From positions 156,371 to 220,370 of the forward strand of contig JADJRG010000026.1 of the NCBI GenBank assembly GCA_016712315.1: DNA of 64,000 nt, written 5' to 3'. Below, piece by piece: positions 1-9,606 of this stretch. The notes beneath the pieces were generated by a model, which was not told where the DNA came from, ran no database searches, and saw nothing but the letters and a program-made list of their open reading frames with translations. Numbering within the stretch: position 1 is the first letter of the stretch; every line of letters starts with the position of its first letter. The position numbers were made by a program, and so were the translations under genes. The DNA comes from Nannocystis sp. (GTDB lineage: Bacteria > Myxococcota_A > Polyangia > Nannocystales > Nannocystaceae).

Positions 1-489
1 ATCGGCACCCTCGCCTACGTCTCCCCCGAGCAAGCGCGCGAGCAGCCGATCACCCCCGCCGCCGACATCTACGCGGTCGGCGTGATCTTGTTCGAGCTGC
101 TCACCCGACGTGTACCTTTCCCCGGCACCACCGCCCTCGAGGTGCTCAGCGCCCACGCCAGTGAGCAGGCCCCGTCTGTCACCGAGCGAGCGCCCGATCG
201 TGGGATCTCCGACGATCTCGAGGCGCTCGTCGCCCGCGCCCTGCACAAGGATCCAGCCCAGCGCCCCGCGAGCGCCGATGCGTTCCGCCGGGCACTCGAG
301 GTCACGGCGGGGCAGGTAGCCGCCTCCGACGACGGCTATGAGAACGCGAAGGCAAGCCTCACCGCCTGGCGCGACTGCGCGGACCACGAGGCGCTCGTGC
401 GCGCGCGCCTCGCTGCGGCGCAGCACGCCGTATGGCGTCCGCTCGTGGAGCTGATCGAGATCGCAACTGACGCCGCCGGCCCGGCGTGA
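1..489 (+). CDS. Ser/Thr protein kinase, C-terminal part
   Basis: The gene enters the window from the left and only its last 162 codons are visible. It opens at the activation segment of a Hanks-type kinase (GTLAYVSPEQA, the APE region), followed by the helix F signature DIYAVGVILFELL and the substrate lobe. The kinase fold is therefore clear although the ATP-binding half lies outside. The tail after about residue 100 has no recognisable sensor domain and no membrane segment. It is homologous to its end with the kinase at 42170-43327 (shared RGISDDLEALVA, similar tail ending in a Leu/Ile-rich helix). Both kinases lie on the integrase side of their elements, which suggests a common accessory gene of this element family. 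Substrate unknown. Confidence 0.9.
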   Translation: MGTLAYVSPEQAREQPITPAADIYAVGVILFELLTRRVPFPGTTALEVLSAHASEQAPSVTERAPDRGISDDLEALVARALHKDPAQRPASADAFRRALEVTAGQVAASDDGYENAKASLTAWRDCADHEALVRARLAAAQHAVWRPLVELIEIATDAAGPA

Positions 490-588
490 TGGCTCGGATC
501 CGACCCTCGCAGTACTCACTAAGCCGGCACGTCGGGCCGGGTATCGCAATCGAGGTGGGTGCGGCCGAGCGAGCGGGTCCGGGGGCGC

Positions 589-1155
589 TCAGCGGCAGGG
601 GTCGCCGGCGAGCTGGCCGCCGCCGTCGGCGGGCATGCCGCCGATGAGGCGGCCGCGTAGGGCTGCATTGATCGCGTCGATGCGCACGTTGGCGGCGCGA
701 CCCTCGGGGGTAGAGGCGTCTGCGACCGGTTTGGTGGGGCCGAAGCCGACGGGGACGAGGCGCTCGCAGGCGACGCCGCGGACGACCAGCCAGCGGGTGA
801 CGGCGAGGGCGCGGGCCTCGCTGAGCGCCTGGTCGGAGGCGTGGCCCTCGATGCGGACCAGGCTGACCGACTCCTTGGCGCCGAGGTAGTCGAGCAGGTG
901 GTAGAGGGCAGGGTCGGCGGCGGGGCTGAGAGCGGCGCCGTCGGCGTCGAAGACGATCGGCGCTGGCAGGACGATCCGCGAGCCGTCGAGCGGGAATTCC
1001 GCAGCGAGGGGCGGCCTGGCGGCAGGGGAAGGGTCGGCGGCGGCTGGCGGATCGGCGGCGGGATCGGCGGGTGGCGGATGATCGGCGGGCTGCGGCGGGG
1101 CGCCGGGCTTGCAGCCGAGGGCGACGAGAAGGGTGAGGGCGAGGGGGCGGCGCAC
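589..1155 (-). CDS. OmpA-like outer-membrane lipoprotein
   Basis: A signal peptide with a lipobox (LVALGC) is followed by a Pro/Ala/Asp-rich linker and a C-terminal OmpA/MotB-like domain. That domain is recognised from VRIEGHASD, the LSEARALAV helix, a VGFGP turn and the closing AANVRIDAI, matching the usual order of peptidoglycan-binding OmpA domains. The family anchors the outer membrane to the cell wall. The GTG at 1155 was chosen because it puts a short charged start directly before the hydrophobic segment; the frame is open upstream to 1497, but that stretch does not look like protein. The ribosome site is weak. Function is by family; the exact start is uncertain. Confidence 0.75.
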   Translation of the reverse strand: MRRPLALTLLVALGCKPGAPPQPADHPPPADPAADPPAAADPSPAARPPLAAEFPLDGSRIVLPAPIVFDADGAALSPAADPALYHLLDYLGAKESVSLVRIEGHASDQALSEARALAVTRWLVVRGVACERLVPVGFGPTKPVADASTPEGRAANVRIDAINAALRGRLIGGMPADGGGQLAGDPCR

Positions 1156-1209
1156 CCAGGGAGGATAGCCGCTCTCGGACAGCGAGTGCGCCAGGGTCAG
1201 GCGCGGATC

Positions 1210-1464
1210 TGACTGTCTCGGAGGACATGTAGTGGGTACTTGCTGCGGGATCATCGACGGCTCGCGGGATCGCGCCGGGACCGCCTGCGCGGACGCTCTC
1301 GAGGTCGCGCACGCGATGGCCGGCAGGGTGCGCTGGCGATCGTGGCCGCGACCGGCGCCCCGTGGATCGGCTTCGACGCCGACGGAGCGATCGTAGAGAT
1401 CGGCGCCGTGGAGCCGCATCACGACGATGTGGCCGAGCGCTCGCCGGCGCTGTCGCCGACGTGA
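1210..1464 (+). other. possible short coding remnant
   Basis: Two plus-strand frames look coding here. One, over about 1230-1330, gives CGIIDGSRD and DALEVAHAMAG. The other, to the stop at 1462-1464, gives APWIGFDADGAIVEIG. They join only if one base is wrong near 1330. No family is recognised and no start is obvious. Third-position GC is high in both pieces, but everything here is GC-rich, so this is weak. It lies between two minus-strand genes. The rest of 1156-1543 shows nothing. Confidence 0.2.
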
Positions 1465-1543
1465 CGGCACCACCCGGGTCGGGGTCATTTCTGCCATTGG
1501 CGCCCGGTCAAGAGCGGAGCCGTCGGCGCGGACCGCCGCGGGC

Positions 1544-2521
1544 TCACGCGGCCAGCAGCGACGCGAAGCGCCCCGCCAGCGCCGCCACCTCGCCCGCCCC
1601 CAGCCGACCGAGCTCGCCAGGCACGCCGACCTGCGCCGCCGCCGCGCGCGCCTCCAGCCCCCGCAGCGCCGCCGCGCGCAGCGCCGTCACCTCAGCCGCC
1701 TCCTCCTCACTTAGCTGTCCCAAGAGCCATGTATGTAGATCCCACGCCAGCTCCCCGTGCTGCGCCTCATCCGCGGCGATCCGCGCGAAGATCCGCCGAA
1801 GCCCCCGCGCCTCGGCCGTCTGCGCCCGCACCGCCGCCATCAACGCCGCGAAGCACTCGTGCACGCAGCCCTCCACCGCGTTGTGGCGCGCCACCTCGAT
1901 CGCCGTCGCCACGCGCGCCTCCGTACGCGTCAAGCGCGGCGCCTGCCCCCGTGCTGCTCGGCCAGCCGCGTCATCCACCGCGTATGCAGCCGTTCATCCG
2001 CCGCGGCCGCCTCACAGCGCCTCACCAGCTCTAGCGGCGCCCCGCGCTCGGTCAACCACCCCGCCAGCTCCTCGAACGCCGCCACGGAGGAGGCCTCTAA
2101 ATAAGCCACCGCCGCGAAGTAGCGGCCCAACGGATCCGCGCAGCCCTCGTCCGCTGCCTCCACGTGGTCCAGCGGCCGGCGTCCCTCGCAGTAGTACTCG
2201 ATCCCCGGCCTGTGCAGGTGATCCGCCCCTCTGCGCCGGGCCCGTCGGGATCTTCGGGCAGCACCAGCTCGCAGCTCGTCACCTCCATCACGCTCCAACC
2301 GCGGCGGTCCGCATACAGATCCCTGCACGCCGACTCGCAGGTCCATCCCGCCCAACTCGTCTCTGACGGCGGCAGAGGTCGACCGCCCGGAGGCGAGCTA
2401 CAGCACGGCTCATCGATGATCTCAAATTCTCCTGCGGGGGATCACACTCACCCCAGCAGCCGTAGGCCGCGACCGTCGGCAGGAGCGAGAGCGTCGAGAG
2501 CAGCGCCGCATGGACCCGCAT
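1544..2521 (-). pseudogene. secreted ferritin-like domain protein, frameshifted
   Basis: The gene starts at 2521 with a signal peptide (MRVHAALLSTLSLLPTVAAY) followed by a Cys-containing mature start. It continues through a Cys-rich middle (WTCESACRDLYADRRG, SCELVLPEDPDG) into a four-helix ferritin-like region. That region has the metal-site pattern FAAVAYLEASSVAAFEEL, AAADERLHTRWM and later RIAADEAQHGELAW. Three single-base losses break it: near 2436 (T run), near 2203 (G run) and near 1949 (G run). Adding one base to each run restores a continuous protein of about 325 residues. Such ferritin-like secreted proteins are common in Nannocystis relatives; their biochemical role is not known to me. 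Probably intact in the organism. Confidence 0.7.
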
Positions 2522-2648
2522 TCTCTCATCCTACCCCCGCGCCTCCGCGTACACGAGCACGACCCGCCCGCGCGATCGCCGCCGCCGCCGCCGCCGCCGC
2601 CGCCAGCAGACCTTGCGATGCACCGATGCCTCCGCGCACGCTGTGCTC

Positions 2649-3110
2649 GTGCCCCCAAGCCCTCACTTGCTACGCGCGCTCCTCCTCCTCGCGGCGTGTA
2701 GCACGAGCTCCACCGCCCCGCCGCCCACAAAACCATCCGCCCAGCCCGCGCCCCTCGTCGCCGAAGCGCCCGAGCCCGCTCGCGTCGTCGCCAAAGCGCC
2801 TGAGCCCCTGCGCCTCAGCGGCACCCTCGAGCATCAGCCCTACGACGCGCGGCGTAAGTCCGTCGAGTCCTACCTCGGCGCAGAATCCTTCCTCAACGCA
2901 GCCGACGGCGAGCGCCACGTGCTGCGGCCCACGGCCGATCACCCGCGCGAAGAGCTGCTCCGCTTCGCCGGCCAGCGCGTCGAGATCGCCGCCGAATACA
3001 CCGAAGGCGAGCTGCCCGATCCCAACGAATCCTACCCGACCGAGCCAGATGGCGCGCCCATGCGCCGAGGCGCCGGCATGCGCGTGCTCGAGATCCGAGC
3101 GCTCCCCTGA
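2649..3110 (+). CDS. small lipoprotein of unknown function
   Basis: A short hydrophobic stretch ends in a lipobox (LLLLAACS), then an Ala/Pro/Glu linker with an imperfect repeat (VAEAPEPARV, VAKAPEPLRL), then a compact domain of about 95 residues. The compact part includes GTLEHQPYDARRKSVESY and ELLRFAGQRVEIAAEY and ends MRVLEIRALP. Its alternating beta-like pattern suggests a small OB-like or beta-barrel fold, but I do not recognise a family. The start is uncertain: TTG 2613, GTG 2649 or a TTG just before LRALLLLAAC are all possible. GTG 2649 gives a normal-length signal. A minus-strand stretch overlapping the 3' end (about 3130-3267, SDRSRRYLDLLLDARR) also looks protein-like and may be a remnant of another gene. 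Confidence 0.6.
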   Translation: MPPSPHLLRALLLLAACSTSSTAPPPTKPSAQPAPLVAEAPEPARVVAKAPEPLRLSGTLEHQPYDARRKSVESYLGAESFLNAADGERHVLRPTADHPREELLRFAGQRVEIAAEYTEGELPDPNESYPTEPDGAPMRRGAGMRVLEIRALP

Positions 3111-3305
3111 CACCGGCCCGCGACTCTCGCTCGCGCCCTCCTCGGCCCCCGGCGTCGATCTCACCGAGCAGCTCCTCGGTCGCCTCGGTGCGGCGCGCGT
3201 CGAGGAGAAGATCGAGGTAGCGCCGCGATCGATCAGAGAGCGTGGGAAGGGTCGAGGACGAAGGCACGCGAGAGCCATCGTCTCAGAACGGGACCGTAGA
3301 CAGCA

Positions 3306-3898
3306 ATGGAGTTCTCTATGGGGGAATTGGCGGGATGCGGCAGAGGCTCTGCACGCTGCAACCTGTGCGCTGTGTCGTATGCGTCGCGCGGTCGCGGGCC
3401 TCGGTCAAGTAGAGCTCGGGAGCGCGAGGTGGAGCTTTTCGACGCGGGCTTCGAGCTCGCCGCGGTGGAGACGTCCTGCTCGAATACACCGAGCTCCCCC
3501 CGATGCTCGCGACTCGCCACTACAGCGATCTGCGCGCTCGTCACCAGGATGCTCGACGACACGAACAGGGCCGACTCGACCGCGGTGAGCAGGCCCTCGC
3601 GGCCCGGCTCGCGGAGGTCCACGAGCAGCCGGGCGCGCCCGCCGCTGACGACGACGACGCCCTCTTCTGGCGCTTCGCCCGCTCGCTCGCACAAAGGGAA
3701 ACACGTTCTCGACTGCCGGCCTTGACCTCGCGCTCCGCAAGGAGACGACTGAAGAGCCTGGCAAGAGAGCCCGGCTCGACGGCCTCGACGCGCTCATGCG
3801 CCTGTTCGAGCACACAAGCCCCGCCAGCGTGCCGCCTGGCCCGCGCTGGGGGATCGCTCACCGGGGGCTCACGCCTCGAGATCGGCCGAAGGCGCAGG
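3306..3898 (+). pseudogene. unknown protein, reading frame broken twice
   Basis: A plausible protein is spread over three plus-strand frames. It reads EREVELFDAGFELAAVE to about 3465, then LLEYTELPPMLATRHY and DDDDALFWRFARSL to about 3690, then FSTAGLDLALRKETTEE and LDGLDALMRLFEHTSP to about 3850. Each block has the codon bias of the surrounding genes, and a plus-strand terminator follows at 3899, which supports transcription in this direction. The opposite strand is also open (3233-3694) but does not account for the last block. The sequence is helical and charged with no recognised domain. It could be a real gene with assembly errors or a decaying one. Confidence 0.35.
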
Positions 3899-3928
3899 GG
3901 AGATCTCTCCCGGAGAGATCTCCTTTTT
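3899..3928 (+). terminator. intrinsic terminator
   Basis: Two perfect 12-base arms (3899-3910 GGAGATCTCTCC and 3912-3923) are separated by a single base and followed at once by five T. In RNA the innermost pairs would open to form the loop. An A run follows at 3932-3939. The T run is on the plus side only, so it ends plus-strand transcription coming from 3306-3898. Confidence 0.6.
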
Positions 3929-4247
3929 GTGAAAAAAAATTTGAGGGGGCGGCGCCGCTCCAGGCCGCCGAGCACGACCTCGCCGCCCGGCGAGGGTGAT
4001 CTCAAGCATCATCGCTGGTTCATCTGCGCGCCGTCCACGTTCGCCTGGCTCACAATCGAGCAATCCACGCTTCGCCCGGCTCACCAGTGCGCCATCCGCG
4101 CTCACCGGCGCGCCTCTCGAGCACGAACTGTCGCTTGGCCAGAACACTGTCACTAGTGGCAATGTGTCCATTTCACAGGACACATTGAATCGCCCGGCGC
4201 GAAAGGGATCGTTGCCAAGGGAAGCTGTCCCACTGGAACGTACTGAC
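3929..4247 (+). other. intergenic region upstream of the element 1 regulator
   Basis: No gene is supported here. Between about 4026 and 4115 three degenerate copies of a roughly 30-base unit occur, each containing a form of CCACG(C)TTCGCC(T/C)GGCTCAC; the third copy is shortened. Downstream lies the inverted repeat at 4161-4186. The lower GC and repeat content fit a control region for the gene starting at 4248, and parallel the repeat block at 61057-61196. Confidence 0.4.
4161..4186. promoter_or_regulatory. inverted repeat, candidate operator
   Basis: AATGTGTCC and GGACACATT form perfect 9-base arms around an 8-base centre, 62 bases before the start at 4248. The second regulator of the same family (39533) has a related inverted repeat, GTCCAG-AAAA-CTGGAC, at 39456-39471 inside GTGTCCAG. 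The shared GTGTCC half-site suggests autoregulation. This is inference from position and symmetry. Confidence 0.45.
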
Positions 4248-5042
4248 ATGGGGCACAGCGTCATTATCCGCAGCAGCGCCGACCTCTGGGACCTTCTCAG
4301 CGCCCTGGGACCCGGCCACAGACACCGCAGGCAGCTGCGGATCGACACAGCGATCAAGCTCTTGTCCAGCTATGACGGCCTACGCGTCTCCTGGAGCGGC
4401 GTAGATCAGGTCAGCAAGGCCCTCGTCGCGGCGACCGCGAAGGTGTTCCCAGGCCGCGCCACGCGCCTCTCCAAGCGCCTTGGCGGCCGAATCAAGGCTG
4501 ACACCCTGAACCAGTACCTCCGCGGCCGCCGTGGTGTCGGCTTCGAGCACGCGTGCATCTGGTGCGAGGAGCTGCTGCCCGACCATCACCTCCTCGTGTT
4601 CATCGACGACCCTCACCTCGTCGAGAAACTGCGCGGATCGGCCCTCGACTTGCGCGCCGACGCTCCCGCCCACCAACCCCAACCCAGAGCGACTGAACCC
4701 CACGTGCACCCACGCGCCCCGCGCGCGGGAGAGCACTCCACGAGTGGACCGACCGAGCGGCGAAAGCGACACAGGCGCACCCCCCTCGTTGGGTCAGGTC
4801 ACCTCGTGAGATCACGTTTCTGTGACGCCAGGGCGGGTTTCAGGCTCGCTATGTCACTATTCAGGGCACGAGGCCGCGCAGACCATGGTCTTTCGTTGTT
4901 GGGACAGATTGAAGACGCGCTGAATCGCCAGATTCTGGCCCTGGGAGCGCGCTCGAAAAAAAATCGTTGCCCTCTTCTCGCTCTTCGGCGTCTACTGATG
5001 TCGTGGAGTCTCAACGCCCTCACGGCCCCGCGCTGCGCTTGA
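4248..5042 (+). CDS. element-encoded putative regulator, family shared with 39533
   Basis: The first 120 residues align with the protein at 39533. Shared features include LW..L.AL, TAI..L.S..GLR.SW, an LG...K/Q helix pair, RGRR/RGRH and an AC.W...L segment. The helical content and the RLSKRLGGRIKADTLNQYLR stretch look like a DNA-binding helix-turn-helix, but no named family is recognised. The ATG at 4248 begins MGHSVII and matches the position of the paralogue start. After about residue 150 the sequence becomes Pro/Arg-rich and unlike a normal protein, so the true end may lie earlier if a base is missing. It is the first gene of the regulator, coiled-coil, membrane protein, excisionase, integrase series. 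Confidence 0.55.
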   Translation: MGHSVIIRSSADLWDLLSALGPGHRHRRQLRIDTAIKLLSSYDGLRVSWSGVDQVSKALVAATAKVFPGRATRLSKRLGGRIKADTLNQYLRGRRGVGFEHACIWCEELLPDHHLLVFIDDPHLVEKLRGSALDLRADAPAHQPQPRATEPHVHPRAPRAGEHSTSGPTERRKRHRRTPLVGSGHLVRSRFCDARAGFRLAMSLFRARGRADHGLSLLGQIEDALNRQILALGARSKKNRCPLLALRRLLMSWSLNALTAPRCA

Positions 5043-5071
5043 CCAGCTCGCAAGATCGCGAGAGGGAGCTC

Positions 5072-5668
5072 ATGAACAAGGAGGTGGAGGCCGCTCTCGC
5101 CACGGAGCGGGCGCGTATGGTGATCCAACGAGAGAGCGCTCTAGATGCTCGCGAGGCCAGGCTCCGCGAGGATGAGCGCGCGCTGGAAGAGGCCCAACGA
5201 GCCAACAGGAGAGACCGCTACAACCTCGATCTGGAGGCGGCGCAGCTCGCCGACGCGAAGGCCCGCTTCGACGCCCAGGTGGCGGCCGAGACCAAAAAGC
5301 TCGCCGAGATGAAGACCCGCGAGACCCAAAAGCTCGCCGAGGATCTCGCGGACATGAAGACCCGCGAGACCCAGAAGATCGAGGACATAAAGGCCCGAGA
5401 GACCGACAAGATCACGCGCATGCAGGAGCGCTTCGACGCAAAGATGGAGGCCGAGAACGAACGGCTAGTCGAGGCTAAGGCCCGCTTCCAGGAGTTCATC
5501 CGCGAGGAGAAGGCTCGCGCCGACCAACGTTCTGAGCGAGCGAACAGGCTGATCGAGATCGCCTTGAATCAAGGGGCCGCGGTGCTTGAGCAGCAGCCCA
5601 TGTCCGATTTTGCCCTCTTCACGGGCGAGTTTCTCAAATTGTTCAAAGAAAGGGAGATGAAGCAATGA
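5072..5668 (+). CDS. long coiled-coil protein
   Basis: The protein is 198 residues of almost unbroken amphipathic helix rich in Glu, Lys, Arg and Ala. It contains a repeated unit around residues 70-120: KLAEMKTRETQKLAE, then LADMKTRETQKIED, then IKARETDKITRM. The last 35 residues (LIEIALNQGAAVLEQQ, FTGEFLKLFKER) form a separate helical cap. No enzyme motif is present. The ATG at 5072 is chosen for its ribosome site (GAGGGAGC, 3 to 9 bases upstream); an earlier ATG at 4967 would add a non-helical leader. Its stop overlaps the next start (ATGA at 5665), so it is co-translated with the membrane protein and may act with it at the envelope. A helical gene also precedes the related membrane protein at 61908. 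Confidence 0.8.
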   Translation: MNKEVEAALATERARMVIQRESALDAREARLREDERALEEAQRANRRDRYNLDLEAAQLADAKARFDAQVAAETKKLAEMKTRETQKLAEDLADMKTRETQKIEDIKARETDKITRMQERFDAKMEAENERLVEAKARFQEFIREEKARADQRSERANRLIEIALNQGAAVLEQQPMSDFALFTGEFLKLFKEREMKQ

Positions 5669-6093
5669 ACTCCGTAGACATGACGATGACCCAAGAAGAG
5701 GCCGCCGAAGCGACGGTCATGGCGACCATGATCAACGTCACGGACAAGATCCGCGCGGCGGAGCGCTTCGAGCTCGCCTCCAGGCTCCTCAAGAAGGCGC
5801 AGGACCCTGAGCAGTTCATGCTCAGGCTCAACCGGATCCTGCGCGGCAGCCTGCTCGACAACGCCATCCTCGGCTTCTCCGCCGTCGCGGGTGTCAGCAT
5901 GGGCACCATCTTCGGCCGCCTCACCCGCGGCGTGAAGAGCATCGGCCCGGTCCCCGCCATCGCGCTCGTGGGCCTGCTTGGGGTCATACCCGGCGCGCTC
6001 ATGAACGAAACCGTCACTGTCCGAAACAGCCTCAGCCTCGGCGGCCTGATGTTCAGCGCTGGCGCCGTGCTTCAGAAACTCCTCGTGCCCTGA
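5665..6093 (+). CDS. small membrane protein of the element module
   Basis: An N-terminal helical part (residues 1-65, FELASRLLKKAQDPEQF) is followed by two or three hydrophobic segments with Gly/Ala/Val content (ILGFSAVAGVSMGTIFG, PAIALVGLLGVIPGAL, LGGLMFSAGAVLQKLL). The ending GGLMFSAGAVLQKLL closely matches GGLSFSAGAALYYLI at the end of the frame-corrected protein at 61908-62338. The size and layout also match, so the two define a family carried by two different regions. It starts inside the stop of the coiled-coil gene. Its function is not known; a membrane anchor for the coiled-coil partner or a holin-like role are possibilities only. Confidence 0.75.
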   Translation: MNSVDMTMTQEEAAEATVMATMINVTDKIRAAERFELASRLLKKAQDPEQFMLRLNRILRGSLLDNAILGFSAVAGVSMGTIFGRLTRGVKSIGPVPAIALVGLLGVIPGALMNETVTVRNSLSLGGLMFSAGAVLQKLLVP

Positions 6094-6123
6094 TCCAAGC
6101 CCTCTTCGGATCGATCAAGTCCC

Positions 6124-6435
6124 ATGAACCCACGCGCCCCTGAAGCGAGCTGCGACCCCGAAGCGCGCCGCACCGCCTCCACCGTGAGCGCCTGCGTCTG
6201 GCTCCCCGATCGCCCCCTCGACCTCACCCTCCCCCCCACCACCGCCGAGCTCCTCGACTTCGACCAAGCCCGCCACCTGCTCGCCCTCTCCCGCAACACC
6301 CTCTACCGCCTCCTCCGAGCCGGAGAGCTCCCGGGCGCCCGCCGCGTCGGCAAAGCCTGGCGTTTCCACCGCGCCACCCTGCTCCACTGGATCGCCACCG
6401 GCACCGGCGCTCCCCGCCGCGGCCGCCGCCGATGA
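6124..6435 (+). CDS. excisionase-type DNA-binding protein
   Basis: The C-terminal half is a MerR/Xis-like winged helix: LDFDQARHLLALSRNTLYRL, then RAGELPGARRVGKAWRFHR and TLLHWI. This is the standard helix-turn-helix plus wing used by excisionases and related architectural proteins. It ends with an ATGA overlap on the integrase start at 6432, the usual xis-int coupling. The homologue at 43767 has the same arrangement. The expected role is to bend the attachment DNA and bias recombination towards excision. Confidence 0.8.
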   Translation: MNPRAPEASCDPEARRTASTVSACVWLPDRPLDLTLPPTTAELLDFDQARHLLALSRNTLYRLLRAGELPGARRVGKAWRFHRATLLHWIATGTGAPRRGRRR

Positions 6436-7620
6436 GCGTCAAACCCGCCACTCACCGCGGCAAACCCGTCTGGAGGATCCAGGTCATCCGCGACAGCGGC
6501 GCCTTCAACCGCCGCCGCTTCCTCGACCGCCGCCGCTTCACCAAACAGCACGCCCTCGACGCCGAAACCGAGCTCATCGCCGAATACGACGCTCGATCCC
6601 GCGCCGCGAACTCCACACCGCTCACCCTCGCCGAAGCCGTCGCCGCCCACACCGCGGCTCCCCCACCTTCGCCGCCTTCGCCGCCACCTACCTCGCCCTC
6701 CGGGACCCTGCCCGCTCCGACACCCGCAACAAAACCCGCGACCTCCACCTCCATCTCCTCCCCCGCCTCGGCCCTCTCCGCCTCGACGCGATCACCCCGC
6801 TCGTCATCGACGCCCTCCGCCTCGATCTCCGCACCGCCACGGGTGAAGCCGCCACCTCCCGCCGCGCCCTCACCCGCCCCGATCCCCCCAAAGGTGCCCG
6901 CCGCAAAGGCGCCCCCAAGAGCCCCAAGACCATCAACAACATCCTCGCCACCCTGCGAGCCGTCCTTCACCTCGCCCACGACTACGGCCTGCTCCCCCAC
7001 CTCCCTCGGATCCGCATGGAACGGGTCCCCCGCCCTGATCCCGTCTTCCTCGACGATCCCGAGATCGATCGCCTGCTCGCCGCCGCCCCCCTGAATGGCG
7101 CCTCCTCCTCTTCACCGCCGTCCGCACCGGCCTCCGCCGCGGCGAGCTCATGGCCCTCCGCTGGGACGATCTTCACCTCCACGCGGATCCTCCGACCATT
7201 CGGATCCAGCGCGCCATCTGCATTCAACCGGACGGCACCCTTCACACCAAAGAGCCCAAAGGCGGCCGCCCCCGCACCGTCCCCCTCGCCCGCGACCTCA
7301 TCGCTGCTCTGCTCGCGCACCGACCCCTCCGGCCCAAGACAAGCGCCCTCGTCTTCCCTGGCCCCATCCACGGCCACCTCGATCACCAGCGCTTCTGGCG
7401 GGTCACCACCCGAGCCGCCCGCGACGCTGGCCTTGAAAAACACGTCCACCCTCACCTCCTCCGCCACACCTTCGCCAGCCAGTGCTACCGCCGCGGCGTC
7501 CCCCCCCAGATCGTCCAGATGTGGCTCGGCCACGCCCAACTCTCCACCACCGAGCGCTACGCCCACCTCGCCCCGCTCGCGGGCGCGGAGCTCATCGATC
7601 GCCTCGCGTCGAGCGCGTAG
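6432..7620 (+). pseudogene. tyrosine integrase 1, two frameshifts
   Basis: The N-terminal arm-binding start (MSVKPATHRGKPVWRIQVIR) is followed by a SAM-like core-binding domain (TFAAFAATYLALRDPARSD). The catalytic domain has GLRRGELMALRWDD (first Arg), HLLRHTFASQ (HxxR) and TTERYAHLAP (catalytic Tyr). All of these are present but in three frames. The breaks are near 6660 and 7092, and both are C runs one base short (5 for 6 and 6 for 7). Restoring them gives about 395 residues. It is very similar to the integrase that follows and to the one at 44087. Two adjacent integrases may mean a nested or stacked insertion. Confidence 0.85.
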
Positions 7621-7729
7621 ACCAAGACCCCTCGACCTCGGACGAGCCCGCGCTGGCGATCGCCTGGGACCCTTGATGTGGTACAGCTCGCGCGTGCACG
7701 GCCTCGGACACTCCGAAAGGACAGGCCAG

Positions 7730-9140
<1,411 letters not shown>

Positions 9141-9144
<4 letters not shown>

Positions 9145-9174
9145 AACGCCGCCTAGGGGGTCCTAGACAGCGTT
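9141..9174 (-). terminator. hairpin after the tRNA 3' end
   Basis: Read on the minus strand the tRNA 3' end is followed by an inverted repeat (arms 9145-9158 and 9161-9174) and then by TTTT, the form of an intrinsic terminator for a tRNA transcript. The copy at 45360-45393 has the same layout. Two stem positions differ between the copies with matching changes on the other arm, so the pairing is kept. Each element therefore seems to supply the tRNA with a new 3' end and a terminator. Confidence 0.6.
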
Positions 9175-9202
9175 CCAAGAGTGGGCGCGACAGGTGTCGA
9201 AG
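9171..9202 (-). other. attachment site, tRNA 3'-end fragment
   Basis: On the minus strand this reads TTCGACACCTGTCGCGCC followed by CACTC. That is a T loop, the 3' half of the T stem, the 3' acceptor strand and the discriminator A of a tRNA, but no tRNA body is present to its right. The same 32 bases, with one mismatch, recur at 45390-45421 beside another integrase of the same family. The site is the junction between element 1 (left) and element 2 (right). The tRNA identity cannot be read from this part; the acceptor would begin GGGCGCG. Confidence 0.75.
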
Positions 9203-9290
9203 GACCCAAACGAGCCGAGCAAGAAGTCAAGGATTTCGGGGAGTTGCTGCCTAAATGCTCGACATCGCACGCGATTCTAGACACCGTCGC

Positions 9291-9352
9291 GCCCAACTAC
9301 GCCCAACAGCTCCCAAGTGCGCCCTGAAGTTGGTGCCACCAAGGTGCCACCA
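9291..9352 (+). repeat. arm-type site pairs, element 2 left end
   Basis: GCCCAAC occurs at 9291 and 9301, and GGTGCCACCA at 9332-9341 and 9343-9352. The second pair matches the GGTGCCACCA pair at 45323-45344, which lies inside the right end of the same 36 kb element. Matching arms at the two ends of one element fit sites for the integrase at 44087. The remaining sequence from 9353 to 9606 holds no gene that I can support. Confidence 0.5.
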
Positions 9353-9606
9353 GCGCGGAGCGCGCAGTCATTCCTCCCAGGCATCAAAACAACTGGCCTA
9401 GTTTTTGCCTTACCCGCCTCCTACCTCAGTGCTCGTCCGCCGTCACCTCGTCAACTTCCTGGAGCGCGTCCAGGAGGGCGTTGACGGGCCGACGGCTCAC
9501 CGCGGAGCGGCGCCGAAGTGGCGGGCCGCCTCCACCTCAGTGTCCGGGGCCCGCCCCGAGGGGGCGAGGCTTGTCGGGGTTCGTCGTGTCTGCGACCATC
9601 GCGCGC

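Noticed and set aside
3233..3694. Minus-strand gene over 3233-3694
   Set aside because: It is open with fair codon bias, but the plus-strand blocks extend further and are followed by a plus-strand terminator. It cannot be fully excluded.
6432..7620. Programmed frameshifting in integrase 1
   Set aside because: The two shifts are ordinary short C runs without slippery heptamers, and unrelated genes nearby show the same kind of change.
9171..9202. Complete tRNA gene at the att sites
   Set aside because: Only the 3' part from the T loop is present; the D and anticodon arms are absent on the right side of both copies.
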